Shown: one piece after another, positions 31,168-40,911 of the stretch
Numbering within the stretch: position 1 is the stretch's first letter
Layout: every line of letters starts with the position of its first letter
NCBI GenBank assembly: GCA_944389385.1
Contig: CALXMC010000001.1
Coordinates: forward strand, 62,001 to 126,000
Source of the DNA: an uncultured Alphaproteobacteria bacterium
Lineage (GTDB): Bacteria > Pseudomonadota > Alphaproteobacteria > Rs-D84
Direction of reading: 5' to 3'
Length of the DNA: 64,000 bases
Program-made: the position numbers and the translations under genes
Notes under the pieces: generated by a model
The model's database searches: none
What the model was told of the DNA's origin: nothing
The model's input: only the letters and a program-made list of their open reading frames with translations

Positions 31168-33399
31168 TTATAAAATATGTCGTTTATTGTTTGCGTCTGG
31201 GGGACTGACAATACCTTCGGCCTCCATACGTTCCATCAGACTGGCGGCTTTATTATATCCAATTCCCAAACGTCGTTGCAGATATGATATTGTCGGCTTT
31301 TTATCACGAATAACTATTTCTTTGGCCTGGACATACAAATCGGCATCTTTATCAGCCTTGCTTGGCGCCATACCCGGGATTCCAGGAATTGTATCGCCCC
31401 CACCATCGGTTACCCCTTCGGCATATTCAGGCTCACCCTGGGAACGCAAGAAATCACCAATTCGTTTTAATTCTGTATCCGTAATAAATGCCCCATGTAT
31501 ACGCACAGCCCTGTGACCGCCCTCGCTGAATAACATATCGCCGCACTTTAATAATTGTTCTGCGCCTTTTTCACCCAAAGACGTCATCGAATCCGTCACA
31601 CTGCGTGCCTGGAACGATACACGCGTTGGGAAATTCGCCTTGATAACACCGGTAATAACGGTCGCATCGGGTCGCTGGGTTGCCATAATTAAATGGATAC
31701 CAGCGGCACGCGCCTTTTGCGCGATACGTTGAATATATGCCTCGACATCTTTTTTGGCAACATTCATCAAATCTGCGACTTCGTCTATTATAATCACGAT
31801 ATATGGCATATCTGACAAATCGACTTCTTGGGTTTCGAATAATAATTCGCCGGTTTCTTCATCCGTCCCCACAGCAACTTGTTCAGTAACATGTTCGCCA
31901 TTGGCACGTTTTTGCGCCGCGATTTCATTATAAGATTCGATATTACGTGCCTGTAACTTTTGCAGTTGACGATAACGATTTTCCATTTCATTCACAGCCC
32001 ACTTTAATGCGGCAACTGCGGCATTGGCATCCAATTTGACAATCGGGGTAATCAAGTGTGGAATATCATCCCACGCGCCAAAATCAACACCTTTGGGATC
32101 GATAATCATCAGTTTACATTTATCCGGTGTAAAATGATATACGATTGACGTAATTATGGTCTGCACGAACACAGACTTACCCGAACCGGTACGCCCCGCT
32201 ATTAACATGTGCGGCATTTTTGCCAAATCATAATACATCGGATCGCCGCCAATATTCACCCCCAAAGCCAACGGTATTTTATAACTGGAATTAACGAACA
32301 TATCGTTTTCCACCAACGACCTGAATCGTACGGTCTGGGGGTGTAAATTCACCATTTCAACCCCGATTAACTGGGTATTTGGAATTAAAGATATACGAAT
32401 TTTTTCGGTTGCCATTGCACGCGTCATATCTTCGACGGTTTTGTTTACATCCGCCATACGCACGCCCATTTTTAACAAAAATTCATACAGCGTAACAATT
32501 GGCCCAGGCCGTATACCGACAACCTTGCCCTGGACATTATATTGTGCGAATGCGACCTCCATCGCGGCGGCATTACGCTTTAATTCCGGCGTAACAACAT
32601 TTTTCCCGAAATTCGAAGTTTCCAAAAAGCTTGGGTCAGGCAGCTGATATTCACGCACATCTGCATCATTTACCGTCCGCACAACATTTTTATTTCGTCC
32701 AGATTTTCGTGCACTGCGACGTTTTGCCTTTCTGGGTTCAGGTTCTTCGACATATTCTGTTTCTTCATCTTGCTCGGCTGCTTCGGAATCTTCACCATCG
32801 TCCTCGGGCACCTGGACCAAATGAAACACAGACAGCAACCAACGCACGCCACGCACAAAAACACGCCCTGCACTTTTCAGATGATTCCACTTTATATGTA
32901 ACAACACAGACGCCAACGCGACAAAAACCAACAAAGTCGCAACACCAATCGCAACACACCATATTCCCATAACAGAATACAAATCATGCGCAACAATCGC
33001 CCCAAAAATTCCGCCCCACGTATGCGACGGCATAATCAGCCCCAATCCAGTCGCCCCGACGCACAATGCTATAAAAAAACGCAGGAAATTATATTCTGGC
33101 GACACATCATCATGCCAATTTGCCATCCATGCCAACCCCCATCGTGCGACACATAAAATCACAAACAAAGTTGGTATAACACCGATAAAATAATACAAGA
33201 AACCAATAACCTGGCCCATTACAGATTGCGTTCCAAATGTGCTGGCCACTGCGAATCCGTCCAGATACGGGTTAAAAACGATGGCTGCAATTAACAACCA
33301 TATCGCCAACGCCAACATAACAACCCCAGCCACACGTTTCACCAACACTTTCAGCGCACTGGAAATACTTTCTGGAAAAAATTTAGAAGACTTTGCCAT
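31168..33399 (-). CDS. ftsK: DNA translocase FtsK
   Basis: A 743-aa septal DNA pump that segregates chromosome dimers and guides XerCD. Four to five N-terminal membrane helices (about 20-190), an acidic/basic linker (about 200-270) that is very short for FtsK, the RecA-like motor with Walker A GRTGSGKSVFVQT (about 418) and Walker B IVIIIDEVADLM, and a C-terminal gamma domain (about 680-743, SYLQRRLGIGYNKAASLMERME) that reads KOPS. I start it at 33399 (MAKSSKFF). An upstream ATG overlaps the -10 TATAAT itself, and the chosen ATG lies 7 nt after the box. Confidence 0.96.
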   Translation of the reverse strand: MAKSSKFFPESISSALKVLVKRVAGVVMLALAIWLLIAAIVFNPYLDGFAVASTFGTQSVMGQVIGFLYYFIGVIPTLFVILCVARWGLAWMANWHDDVSPEYNFLRFFIALCVGATGLGLIMPSHTWGGIFGAIVAHDLYSVMGIWCVAIGVATLLVFVALASVLLHIKWNHLKSAGRVFVRGVRWLLSVFHLVQVPEDDGEDSEAAEQDEETEYVEEPEPRKAKRRSARKSGRNKNVVRTVNDADVREYQLPDPSFLETSNFGKNVVTPELKRNAAAMEVAFAQYNVQGKVVGIRPGPIVTLYEFLLKMGVRMADVNKTVEDMTRAMATEKIRISLIPNTQLIGVEMVNLHPQTVRFRSLVENDMFVNSSYKIPLALGVNIGGDPMYYDLAKMPHMLIAGRTGSGKSVFVQTIITSIVYHFTPDKCKLMIIDPKGVDFGAWDDIPHLITPIVKLDANAAVAALKWAVNEMENRYRQLQKLQARNIESYNEIAAQKRANGEHVTEQVAVGTDEETGELLFETQEVDLSDMPYIVIIIDEVADLMNVAKKDVEAYIQRIAQKARAAGIHLIMATQRPDATVITGVIKANFPTRVSFQARSVTDSMTSLGEKGAEQLLKCGDMLFSEGGHRAVRIHGAFITDTELKRIGDFLRSQGEPEYAEGVTDGGGDTIPGIPGMAPSKADKDADLYVQAKEIVIRDKKPTISYLQRRLGIGYNKAASLMERMEAEGIVSPPDANNKRHIL

Positions 33400-33406
33400 G
33401 CCCCGC

Positions 33407-33412
33407 ATTATA
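33407..33412 (-). promoter_or_regulatory. -10 box of ftsK
   Basis: TATAAT on the minus strand, 7 nt before the chosen ATG. No clear -35. It implies a leaderless ftsK mRNA. Confidence 0.5.
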
Positions 33413-33454
33413 TCACAAAAAACATTAAAATGTTAGGATTTTAGATAAAAACAC

Positions 33455-34159
33455 CTATCTGGCAATTTCTGCGCCGTAACGCTTCAACCATGCTTTGACC
33501 AAATCAGCCGCCACCATACCCAAAAACGCGCCAAAGATAACATCAGACGGCCAATGCGCCCCAACGCACACGCGTGAAACACCAATCAAAATCGCCAACG
33601 ACCACGTAAACCACTTTATTTTGGGTGCCAACAACCCCAACATAACCAATCCTGCGAACGATGCAAACGCATGCCCAGATGGCATGGAATTAAACGCCCA
33701 ATCGGTTGAAAAAGGAACAAAACCCGTTTTATCCAAAGCCTCGAAAAACAGGGGGCGCATACGTCCAATTATAATTTTCAATAATTTACCAACGACGCTG
33801 GCCGCCAAGACAGAACATAAAACAAAAAACGCATAACTGTTACGAACCTTGGAATAAAAATCACGACAAAACGTATTAAAGCAAGGTTTGTTTTGCGAGT
33901 TTCTGTACCGTACCCCAACGGCCCATGCTTTTTTCAAATAAAACACCAACAACACAATCCCCGATACAATAATCCATATTTTTGCATCAAACAATTTGTC
34001 GAACAAACGGAACAAAACGCAATCAAAATTCCGCAGGAATAAATAAACCGGCTTATCAAACCACGCGATACCACACGCCACCAACCCAGCGGTTATCGCC
34101 CCACCCCACGCAATCCAATTCCATTTGACTTTATTATCTGCCGTTAAAAACATCCGCAT
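33455..34159 (-). CDS. PAP2-family membrane phosphatase
   Basis: A 234-aa protein with about six membrane helices and the three-part PAP2 signature: KLLKIIIGRMRP (KxxxxxxRP), PSGHAFASF (PSGH, catalytic His) and SRVCVGAHWPSDV (SRxxxxxHxxxD). Members dephosphorylate undecaprenyl diphosphate, phosphatidic acid or lipid A phosphate on the outer face of the inner membrane; the substrate here is not determinable. It follows the S41 homologue with a 16-bp gap. Confidence 0.92.
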   Translation of the reverse strand: MRMFLTADNKVKWNWIAWGGAITAGLVACGIAWFDKPVYLFLRNFDCVLFRLFDKLFDAKIWIIVSGIVLLVFYLKKAWAVGVRYRNSQNKPCFNTFCRDFYSKVRNSYAFFVLCSVLAASVVGKLLKIIIGRMRPLFFEALDKTGFVPFSTDWAFNSMPSGHAFASFAGLVMLGLLAPKIKWFTWSLAILIGVSRVCVGAHWPSDVIFGAFLGMVAADLVKAWLKRYGAEIAR

Positions 34160-34175
34160 CCCCGCATCATAAGTT

Positions 34176-35681
34176 TTATTCTGATACCAGTTTATTATAA
34201 ACCTTTTTATCGGTCAATATTTTTACAGACACCGCAGCAGCAACGGCATCTTCATCCGCGCCACTTGTAATAACCGGACAGCCGCGCCGAACCGCAGCCG
34301 GATCGATTTTATCATCTTTATTAAAATCTTGGGAATTAAAATCGTTGTTTATAACATTCAAAAAGAACGCATTTTGTTGATTTATCGAACGAATATTAGA
34401 CAAACATACAATCGGGAAAATTCCACGTTCGTCTATTGCGCGTCCAGTTCCTGTTTTGATAACTTTATTCAACAATTCCAACGCACCACCATTATTCAAA
34501 TTTATACGCGATGCTATACGCGCTTTACCGGCAGTTGGCGTTCCCACCAAAACCCCACGTCCATATTCATAAAACGCGGCCGCCACAGATTCAGCCGTTC
34601 CACGTGTCATATTCGACATCAACACCACGACGGGAACATCCGTCACAGAATCGCCGCCTGGTATAACTTCAACCTCGTCACGCGCAGTTTCAACTATCCG
34701 CATAACAGGTTTTTGTCCGATGAACAAGCCCGCTAATTTTGCTGCGGCACGTTCATCGTCGCCGGTTGTTGCACGTAAATCCAAAATTATACCGGATATA
34801 TCTTGGTAATTTGCCAAAGCCTCGTTCACGATGGATGCGGCATTATCAGATATTTTATGAACAACGATTTCCAAAATTCCGCCGGCCTCTGGGTCGCTGC
34901 GATGAACAATATCTGCATCGGCCAAAATTATTGTTGCGCGCCGCAAAACCACATCTTTATCACCGGCCGGTGTTAACAACTTAATCTTTGACGTCCCGGA
35001 ATTAAACCCAGACATTTCAGCGGCTATATCTGAATCGGACATTTGATCAACACCCACACCATTTATTTCTATGATTAAATCGCCCGCGCGAATTCCTGCA
35101 TTATCGGCCGGCGAATCTTTATATATACCAGTCACCCGCCAATTACCACGTGCATCACGTGCACCTTCTAATCCGACACTGGTTAAAATACGTCCATCTT
35201 CTGTAATTTCTGCGCGCCGCGAATATATATATCGCCCATTTTCATCTATGCCGCGCATCAAACTGTCAACAACCAATTGGTATGTTTCGCTTTCCGACGC
35301 TCCACGTAAAAGTTCATCATTTGCACGAATTTTCAACACCAACGCAGTTGTAATTTCCCCAAACCCATTCCAATCACCGGGTTCAGGCCGTGGATAATTT
35401 GCAATAATCGAATCGCCCCACACCAACACAACCCGTTCATCAGTCGCGGCAATATGTGCATTTGTGTTCAAACTTTCCAGACTTTCAATTGCGACGTTAA
35501 TATTTTTTCCGCCCCACTTAACCCCATCCAATTTTTCATAAATATCTGCAAAAGTATCACTCATTTCGAACACATGCAATCCGTCCTGGACGGGTTCATC
35601 TTCGAAAAACAAACTTTCTGCGAAACACGGCACAGTCCCCAGGGCGAATAATACGCATGTTATAATTTTTAATAATTTCAT
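34176..35681 (-). CDS. S41-family protease homologue lacking the usual catalytic Ser
   Basis: A 501-aa secreted protein (signal peptide about 1-21, ending CFA). A PDZ domain occurs at about 175-255 (AGIRAGDLIIEINGVGVDQM), followed by the S41 carboxyl-terminal-processing peptidase fold. The Lys side of the Ser-Lys dyad is present (VLVGTPTAGKARI, with downstream GRAIDERGIFP), but the nucleophile segment reads SNMTRGTAESVAAAF, where SASASE is usual. By alignment the Ser is Gly, so activity is doubtful; a neighbouring Thr cannot be excluded. It may be a scaffold or inhibitor-type pseudoprotease. It lies downstream of secDF. Confidence 0.8.
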   Translation of the reverse strand: MKLLKIITCVLFALGTVPCFAESLFFEDEPVQDGLHVFEMSDTFADIYEKLDGVKWGGKNINVAIESLESLNTNAHIAATDERVVLVWGDSIIANYPRPEPGDWNGFGEITTALVLKIRANDELLRGASESETYQLVVDSLMRGIDENGRYIYSRRAEITEDGRILTSVGLEGARDARGNWRVTGIYKDSPADNAGIRAGDLIIEINGVGVDQMSDSDIAAEMSGFNSGTSKIKLLTPAGDKDVVLRRATIILADADIVHRSDPEAGGILEIVVHKISDNAASIVNEALANYQDISGIILDLRATTGDDERAAAKLAGLFIGQKPVMRIVETARDEVEVIPGGDSVTDVPVVVLMSNMTRGTAESVAAAFYEYGRGVLVGTPTAGKARIASRINLNNGGALELLNKVIKTGTGRAIDERGIFPIVCLSNIRSINQQNAFFLNVINNDFNSQDFNKDDKIDPAAVRRGCPVITSGADEDAVAAAVSVKILTDKKVYNKLVSE

Positions 35682-35708
35682 ATTATCCCCCCTGGTTTAT
35701 AAAATAAT

Positions 35709-36587
35709 TTACTTTCCGTTTGATATTGTATCATCACGCAAATTAAAGTGATACAAAATAACATTAGAAATATAAATACTGGTAAATGTTCCCATAACAA
35801 CCGCGAACGTCATAGCGATTGAAAAATCACGCAACGCCGGCCCACCAAATATAAACAACGCAACCATTGCCAAAATAGTGGACAACCCAGTCATAATGGT
35901 ACGCCGCATCATCTCGTTCACAGACAAATCGATCAAGTCATCCATAGGCATTTTATGATATTTTTTTATATTTTCTTCGATACGGTCGTAATTAACAACT
36001 TTGTCGTTTATCGAATAACCGACACCCATCAGAATAACAGCAATGGCCGTTTGATTAAATTCCAATCCTGTGATTGAAAAGAAACCAAACATAATCACGA
36101 AATCCAAACACAGTGATATAAACGAACCAATTGCATAGCCGCCACGATACCGCACCCACACATATACAGACATCAGTATAAATGAAAACAATATGGCCAA
36201 AATACCACCACGCACCAATTCGCCACCTATTTTTGGTCCAACGATTTGCACCTGGGAATATTCGACATTATCGCCCAAAATATTTTTAATTTCGGTTACG
36301 CGTTCATTTTGTTGTGCGTCTGTTGCACCACGTGGTAACCCAACGCGCACCAAAACAGCACCACTGTCACCAACAGATTGCAATTCAGGATTAAACTCGT
36401 CCAAAGCCGCACGCATCTTATCGATTGTATAATCGGCTGTGACGGGTGTTACCTCCATAGAAATACCACCTGCAAAATCGATACCATAATTCAAACCACG
36501 GAACATCAAAGATATCACAGACAGCAAAATAAACGCACCCGCAATCCAGTACGATAATTTGCGATATTTCATAAATTTTAATTTCAT
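35709..36587 (-). CDS. secF: Protein translocase subunit SecF
   Basis: A 292-aa inner-membrane protein with six helices, the N-terminal YGIDFAGGISMEV motif and the C-terminal VGYSINDKVVNYDRIEENI element, both diagnostic of SecF. SecDF uses the proton motive force to pull proteins through SecYEG from the periplasmic side. It follows secD by 12 bp; together with yajC this is the standard yajC-secD-secF operon. Confidence 0.96.
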   Translation of the reverse strand: MKLKFMKYRKLSYWIAGAFILLSVISLMFRGLNYGIDFAGGISMEVTPVTADYTIDKMRAALDEFNPELQSVGDSGAVLVRVGLPRGATDAQQNERVTEIKNILGDNVEYSQVQIVGPKIGGELVRGGILAILFSFILMSVYVWVRYRGGYAIGSFISLCLDFVIMFGFFSITGLEFNQTAIAVILMGVGYSINDKVVNYDRIEENIKKYHKMPMDDLIDLSVNEMMRRTIMTGLSTILAMVALFIFGGPALRDFSIAMTFAVVMGTFTSIYISNVILYHFNLRDDTISNGK

Positions 36588-36599
36588 AACCCGTACCTT

Positions 36600-38162
36600 T
36601 TATTTATTTGTTTTCACGTAACTGATTTTTTTATTTTTGCCATTCATATACCAATCGATAATAACCTTTGACAACGACACACATGTAAACAAAGTTGTCA
36701 GCACACCGATGGATAACGTGACGGCAAACCCACGAATCGGACCTGCGCCAAACTGGAACAACACCAACGAACAAATTAAATTCGTCAAATTACCGTCCAA
36801 TACCGCTTTCATAGAACGGTGGAATCCGGCCTCGACTGCGCGTAACGAAGTTGATCCCGCGGTTATTTCATCGCGTATTCGTTCGAATGGCAAAATATTC
36901 GCGTCCACAGCCATCCCCAACGTCAACACAATACCTGCGATACCGGGCAAAGTAAGCACCCCACCCAGCACCGCGGTAATTCCGATAATCATCGCCAAAT
37001 TTATCAGCAACACAAAACTGGCAATAACACCAAATCCGCGATAGCAAATTATCATAAATATCATTATGAAAATCACACCGACAACGGACGCGACTTTACC
37101 GGCTGCAATTGTATCAGCCCCCAAACCTGCACCAACGGTACGTTCTTCGATAACCTGTAATGGGGCCGGCAAAGCACCACTGCGCAACAAAACCGCCAAA
37201 TCCTGGGCACCTTGCAGCGTAAATCCGCCGGAAATTTGCCCCCGTCCCCCTGGAATAGGTTCACGAATTGTTGGCGCGGACAAAACCTCGCCATCCAGGA
37301 CGATTGCAAAACGTTCATTAACATGTTCGGTTGTTAAACGCGCAAATTTACGTGCACCCGCTGCATCAAACACAGTTGTCACAACCGGCATATTATTCTG
37401 ATCAAATGCAGCCTGGGAATCTTTTAACGATTCGCCCGAAACCTCGACCCGGGTGTACACAGGAATCATCTGTCCCGGCGCATCTATTAACGGTAAAAAT
37501 TCAGTTCCCTTGGGCGCATGTCCCGACGCCAATTGTTCGGCCGTGATATCTTCATTTACCAAATGGAAAGTCATTTTTGCCGTCTGCCCAATCAGTTCCT
37601 TGATACGTTCTGGATTATCCACACCCGGCAATTGCACCAATATATATTTTCCGCCCTGGGACTGGATAGATGGCTCTTTGGTTCCCAGCGCATCTATACG
37701 ACGGCGAACAATTTCGATACTGCGCGATAAAGCATCCTGAACCATTTCTTCGCGCGCACGCGCTGAATAAGACAAAGATACATTTTGACCATCAACCTCG
37801 ATATCAACTGTGTCGCCAAACTCGCTGCGCAAACGTCCACGCGCACGGGATACATCATCTTCTTCACGCACCACAAAAGACACAACGCCATCGATATTAC
37901 GCAAATTAGAAAAACGAATAACGCCCTTGTCACGATCGATTAACGCACTGCGTGCCTCTTCATACAACTGGGCCGCTTTGTCGTTCATCATGGTATTTGT
38001 ATCAACTTCTAATAATAATTGCGCACCGCCCTTCAAATCCAAACCCAATTGGATTGGTTGCACCCACGACGGAAAATAAGGCGACAAATTTGGAAACATT
38101 GTCGGCACAGCCAATAACACGCCGAACACAGCGACAAAAATTATTGCCAATTTTTTTAACAT
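36600..38162 (-). CDS. secD: Protein translocase subunit SecD
   Basis: A 520-aa partner of SecF. It begins with a membrane helix, then PIQLGLDLKGGAQLLLEVD, the periplasmic head with ARGRLRSEFGD and IVRRRIDALGTKEPSIQSQGG, and a C-terminal six-helix domain including TLPGIAGIVLTLGMAVDANILPFERIRDE. These are the conserved SecD motifs, including the functional Asp in the fourth-helix region. It is preceded by yajC with an 18-bp gap. Confidence 0.96.
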   Translation of the reverse strand: MLKKLAIIFVAVFGVLLAVPTMFPNLSPYFPSWVQPIQLGLDLKGGAQLLLEVDTNTMMNDKAAQLYEEARSALIDRDKGVIRFSNLRNIDGVVSFVVREEDDVSRARGRLRSEFGDTVDIEVDGQNVSLSYSARAREEMVQDALSRSIEIVRRRIDALGTKEPSIQSQGGKYILVQLPGVDNPERIKELIGQTAKMTFHLVNEDITAEQLASGHAPKGTEFLPLIDAPGQMIPVYTRVEVSGESLKDSQAAFDQNNMPVVTTVFDAAGARKFARLTTEHVNERFAIVLDGEVLSAPTIREPIPGGRGQISGGFTLQGAQDLAVLLRSGALPAPLQVIEERTVGAGLGADTIAAGKVASVVGVIFIMIFMIICYRGFGVIASFVLLINLAMIIGITAVLGGVLTLPGIAGIVLTLGMAVDANILPFERIRDEITAGSTSLRAVEAGFHRSMKAVLDGNLTNLICSLVLFQFGAGPIRGFAVTLSIGVLTTLFTCVSLSKVIIDWYMNGKNKKISYVKTNK

Positions 38163-38180
38163 ACCATAACCCTTTCTTTT

Positions 38181-38516
38181 TTACTCTACACTTGCGATGG
38201 CGCCTTTGGCCACTTCAATAACCACGCCATTTGCGATTTCCAATTCGATTGTTTTTTCATTTATTTTTTTTATTGTGCCATAAATGCCGGCAGCCATAAC
38301 ACGGTTACCAACCTGCAATGAATCTATCATTTTTTGATATTCGGCCATACGCTTTTTATTTGGGCGCACCATAAACAGATAAATAATTGCGAAAATAATC
38401 ACACAATATAACAATAACCCCCACCAATCCATCGTTTGATTGGCCGGATTTGTTGCGACATCAGTTGCGACATCAGCCACCTGGGCAACGGTATTAACAG
38501 CATCTGTTTCTTGCAT
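38181..38516 (-). CDS. yajC: Preprotein translocase accessory subunit YajC
   Basis: A 111-aa single-span protein: N-terminal variable part, membrane helix (about 30-50, LLLYCVIIFAIIYLFMV), then the family signature RPNKKRMAEYQKMIDSLQVGNRVMAAGIYGTIKKINEKTIELEIANGVVIEVAKGAI. YajC associates with SecDF. A good AAGGAG site precedes the ATG, and it heads the sec operon. Confidence 0.95.
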   Translation of the reverse strand: MQETDAVNTVAQVADVATDVATNPANQTMDWWGLLLYCVIIFAIIYLFMVRPNKKRMAEYQKMIDSLQVGNRVMAAGIYGTIKKINEKTIELEIANGVVIEVAKGAIASVE

Positions 38517-38594
38517 AAATTTCTCCTTGAATAATGATTATTATGGATTCAGATTAGTAAAAAAACCCCAATATGTAAAGAAAAATAGTTATAT

Positions 38595-40328
38595 TTATAT
38601 ACGTTCAAACCAACCATCTATTTCAGTTATTGGAATTATTTTGTACACAGGCCGCCCATGGTTACATTCGCCCCCACGTTCTGTATTTTCCACATCACGC
38701 AACAGCGCATCCATTTGCGCCATATCCAATTTTTGCCCTGCGCGCACACTGTGATGACACGCATAATTTGCCAATTTCAAATGCAATCGTTCATCCAATT
38801 GGGCAGATGTCCCATTAACACGAACCTCGTCCGCGATGGCCTGGAATAATTCGGCCCAATTCAAATCCCAATCAGCGGGCTTTTCAAAAATCGCAACCGC
38901 ATCATCCCCAAAAGAATCCACATGTAACCCCGACGCCCGTAACTGGTCTGACACAGATAACACAGCGATAACATCCACATCACGCAAATGCACAACAATC
39001 GGCGTCAACAATGGCTGAGACTTCATCGCATGCCGACGCAAACGTTCGTATGTTATGCGTTCATGGGCGGCATGTTGGTCAACTATCACCATATTATCCC
39101 CACTTTGCGCCAAAATATATTTATTTGCAATCTGGCCAATCACCCGCCCCAAAGGCCTTGTGTCATCTGAAACAATATCATTTGTAATATCTGGCTTTGT
39201 TGGCGACGCTGCATACCCCGCCCCAAACATAAACGCAGCATCAGGTCCATTATGACGTGGCGACGCAACAAACGTACGCGACATATTAAATCCCATCGAC
39301 TGGGGACGTGCCGCGGGCTGCACAAACGTCGGCGCAACATCGGACATTCTGTCATTCAGCGGCTTTGCCAACACATCGCGCAAAGATTTAATAATAAACG
39401 CACGCACATGTGACGGCTCCAAAAAATGCACATCCGTCTTGGCGGGCGACACATTCACATCAACACTGCGCGGATCCAAATCCAGGTATAACGCACACAG
39501 CGGAAATTCACGTGCATGCATTACATCCATATACGCAGCCCGCAAAGCGCCAATTAAAACCTTGTCCCGAACGGGTCGATTATTTACGAATAAAAACTGG
39601 TCAACAGACGTTGCGCGCCGCAATGTTGGTTCAGAAATAAATCCGTGTAAACGCATACCTGAATTTGAGCCAGATTCTGCATCAACCGCCAGCATCCGCC
39701 CCCGCACATCATCGCCCATGACGGCGACTATGCGTTCATCCAAGTTTTGATTTTTTGGGAAACGCCATTTATTATTAACGGTAAACCCAACATCGGCACG
39801 CGCCATTGCCAAACGCTTGACAACATCCAAGACAGACATCATTTCAGCCCTGTCCCCACGCAAAAACTTTAACCGCGCAGGCGTACGTGCAAACAAATTT
39901 TGCACCCGAATACGTGTACCCGCATCCCATGCAGATGGCCGAATTTCACCCGTATTACAATCCAATGTCCAACCATTATCATCCGCGCCATTATTTGTAT
40001 CTATTATCATATCTGACACAGACGCAATGGATGGCAAAGCCTCGCCCCGGAAACCCATAAAATTTATATTCAATAAATCGTCGGACGGCAATTTAGACGT
40101 CGCATGTCGTAAAATACTGTGCGCCAAATCATCACGTGACATTCCCCCACCATTGTCAATAACCGAAATCATTGTACGTCCACCATCGGTAACATCGACA
40201 ACAATCTGGTCTGCACCCGCATCCAACGCATTTTCCACCAATTCTTTAACAACACTTGCAGGACGTTCTACGACCTCGCCTGCGGCAATTTGATTTATCA
40301 AAAAATCAGGCAAAACACGAATTGGCAT
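38595..40328 (-). CDS. mutL: DNA mismatch repair protein MutL
   Basis: A 577-aa GHKL ATPase and mismatch-repair coordinator. The N-terminal ATPase carries IAAGEVVERPASVVKELVENALDAGA (motif I), VIDNGGGM (motif II) and FRGEALPSIASV (motif III); the C-terminal dimerisation domain spans about 395-577. The C-terminal region has QHAAHERITYERLRR and ACHHSVRAGQKLD, but no DQHAxxERxxYE-type endonuclease metal site is fully clear. It follows greA by 9 bp and probably is read from the greA promoter. Confidence 0.95.
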   Translation of the reverse strand: MPIRVLPDFLINQIAAGEVVERPASVVKELVENALDAGADQIVVDVTDGGRTMISVIDNGGGMSRDDLAHSILRHATSKLPSDDLLNINFMGFRGEALPSIASVSDMIIDTNNGADDNGWTLDCNTGEIRPSAWDAGTRIRVQNLFARTPARLKFLRGDRAEMMSVLDVVKRLAMARADVGFTVNNKWRFPKNQNLDERIVAVMGDDVRGRMLAVDAESGSNSGMRLHGFISEPTLRRATSVDQFLFVNNRPVRDKVLIGALRAAYMDVMHAREFPLCALYLDLDPRSVDVNVSPAKTDVHFLEPSHVRAFIIKSLRDVLAKPLNDRMSDVAPTFVQPAARPQSMGFNMSRTFVASPRHNGPDAAFMFGAGYAASPTKPDITNDIVSDDTRPLGRVIGQIANKYILAQSGDNMVIVDQHAAHERITYERLRRHAMKSQPLLTPIVVHLRDVDVIAVLSVSDQLRASGLHVDSFGDDAVAIFEKPADWDLNWAELFQAIADEVRVNGTSAQLDERLHLKLANYACHHSVRAGQKLDMAQMDALLRDVENTERGGECNHGRPVYKIIPITEIDGWFERI

Positions 40329-40337
40329 TTACGAACA

Positions 40338-40808
40338 CTATTCTTTGAATTTTACTTCCAATATTTCATATTCTTTTTCGCCTGCGGGCAATTTGACAAC
40401 ACATGTATCACCGACACACCGCCCGATTAAAGCCCGCCCCATTGGCGACGTACATGAAATGACATGCTTGCCATCAGATTCAACATCGGACAATATACGG
40501 CACTGCATACGATTTCCATCTTCATCTTCGGCAACGACACGTGCACCAAAAACAACCCGATCGCCAGACAAACTGTCCACATCTATAACATCTGCATTAT
40601 TTATAAAATCTTCTATATATTGAATACGCTTGTCAATTTGGCGTTGTTTTTCCTTGGCCGCGCTGTAATCGGCATTTTCAGACAAATCACCCAACGACCG
40701 CGCCCATTGTACAACCTTTAATATTTCGGGTCTTTGTACTTCTTTTAAGTCTTTTAATTCTTTTATCAGGCCGTCAAACCCAGCCCGCGAAATCGGTTTT
40801 TTATCCAT
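40338..40808 (-). CDS. greA: Transcription elongation factor GreA
   Basis: A 156-aa cleavage factor that rescues backtracked RNA polymerase. The N-terminal coiled coil (about 5-75) carries the acidic tip DLSENADYSAAKEKQ, and the C-terminal FKBP-like domain ends GEKEYEILEVKF. The start LKELKDLKEVQRPEILKVVQWAR is typical. A divergent promoter with TATAAT (40838-40843) and TTGCAA (40860-40865) precedes it. Confidence 0.95.
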   Translation of the reverse strand: MDKKPISRAGFDGLIKELKDLKEVQRPEILKVVQWARSLGDLSENADYSAAKEKQRQIDKRIQYIEDFINNADVIDVDSLSGDRVVFGARVVAEDEDGNRMQCRILSDVESDGKHVISCTSPMGRALIGRCVGDTCVVKLPAGEKEYEILEVKFKE

Positions 40809-40837
40809 AGTTATTCCTGTCCTGTTATTTTGTTGGA

Positions 40838-40888
40838 ATTATAAGCATTCATTTTAATTTTGCAATTATCAAATGAACAAGGTATACT
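40838..40888. promoter_or_regulatory. Divergent greA and lptG promoters sharing one palindromic -35
   Basis: TTGCAA at 40860-40865 is its own reverse complement and serves both sides. For greA (minus) TATAAT is at 40838-40843 with a 16-bp spacer; for lptG (plus) TATACT is at 40883-40888 with a 17-bp spacer. RNA polymerase could bind in only one orientation at a time. Confidence 0.65.
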
Positions 40889-40911
40889 CCTTTGGTTAAC
40901 TTGAAAAAAGC

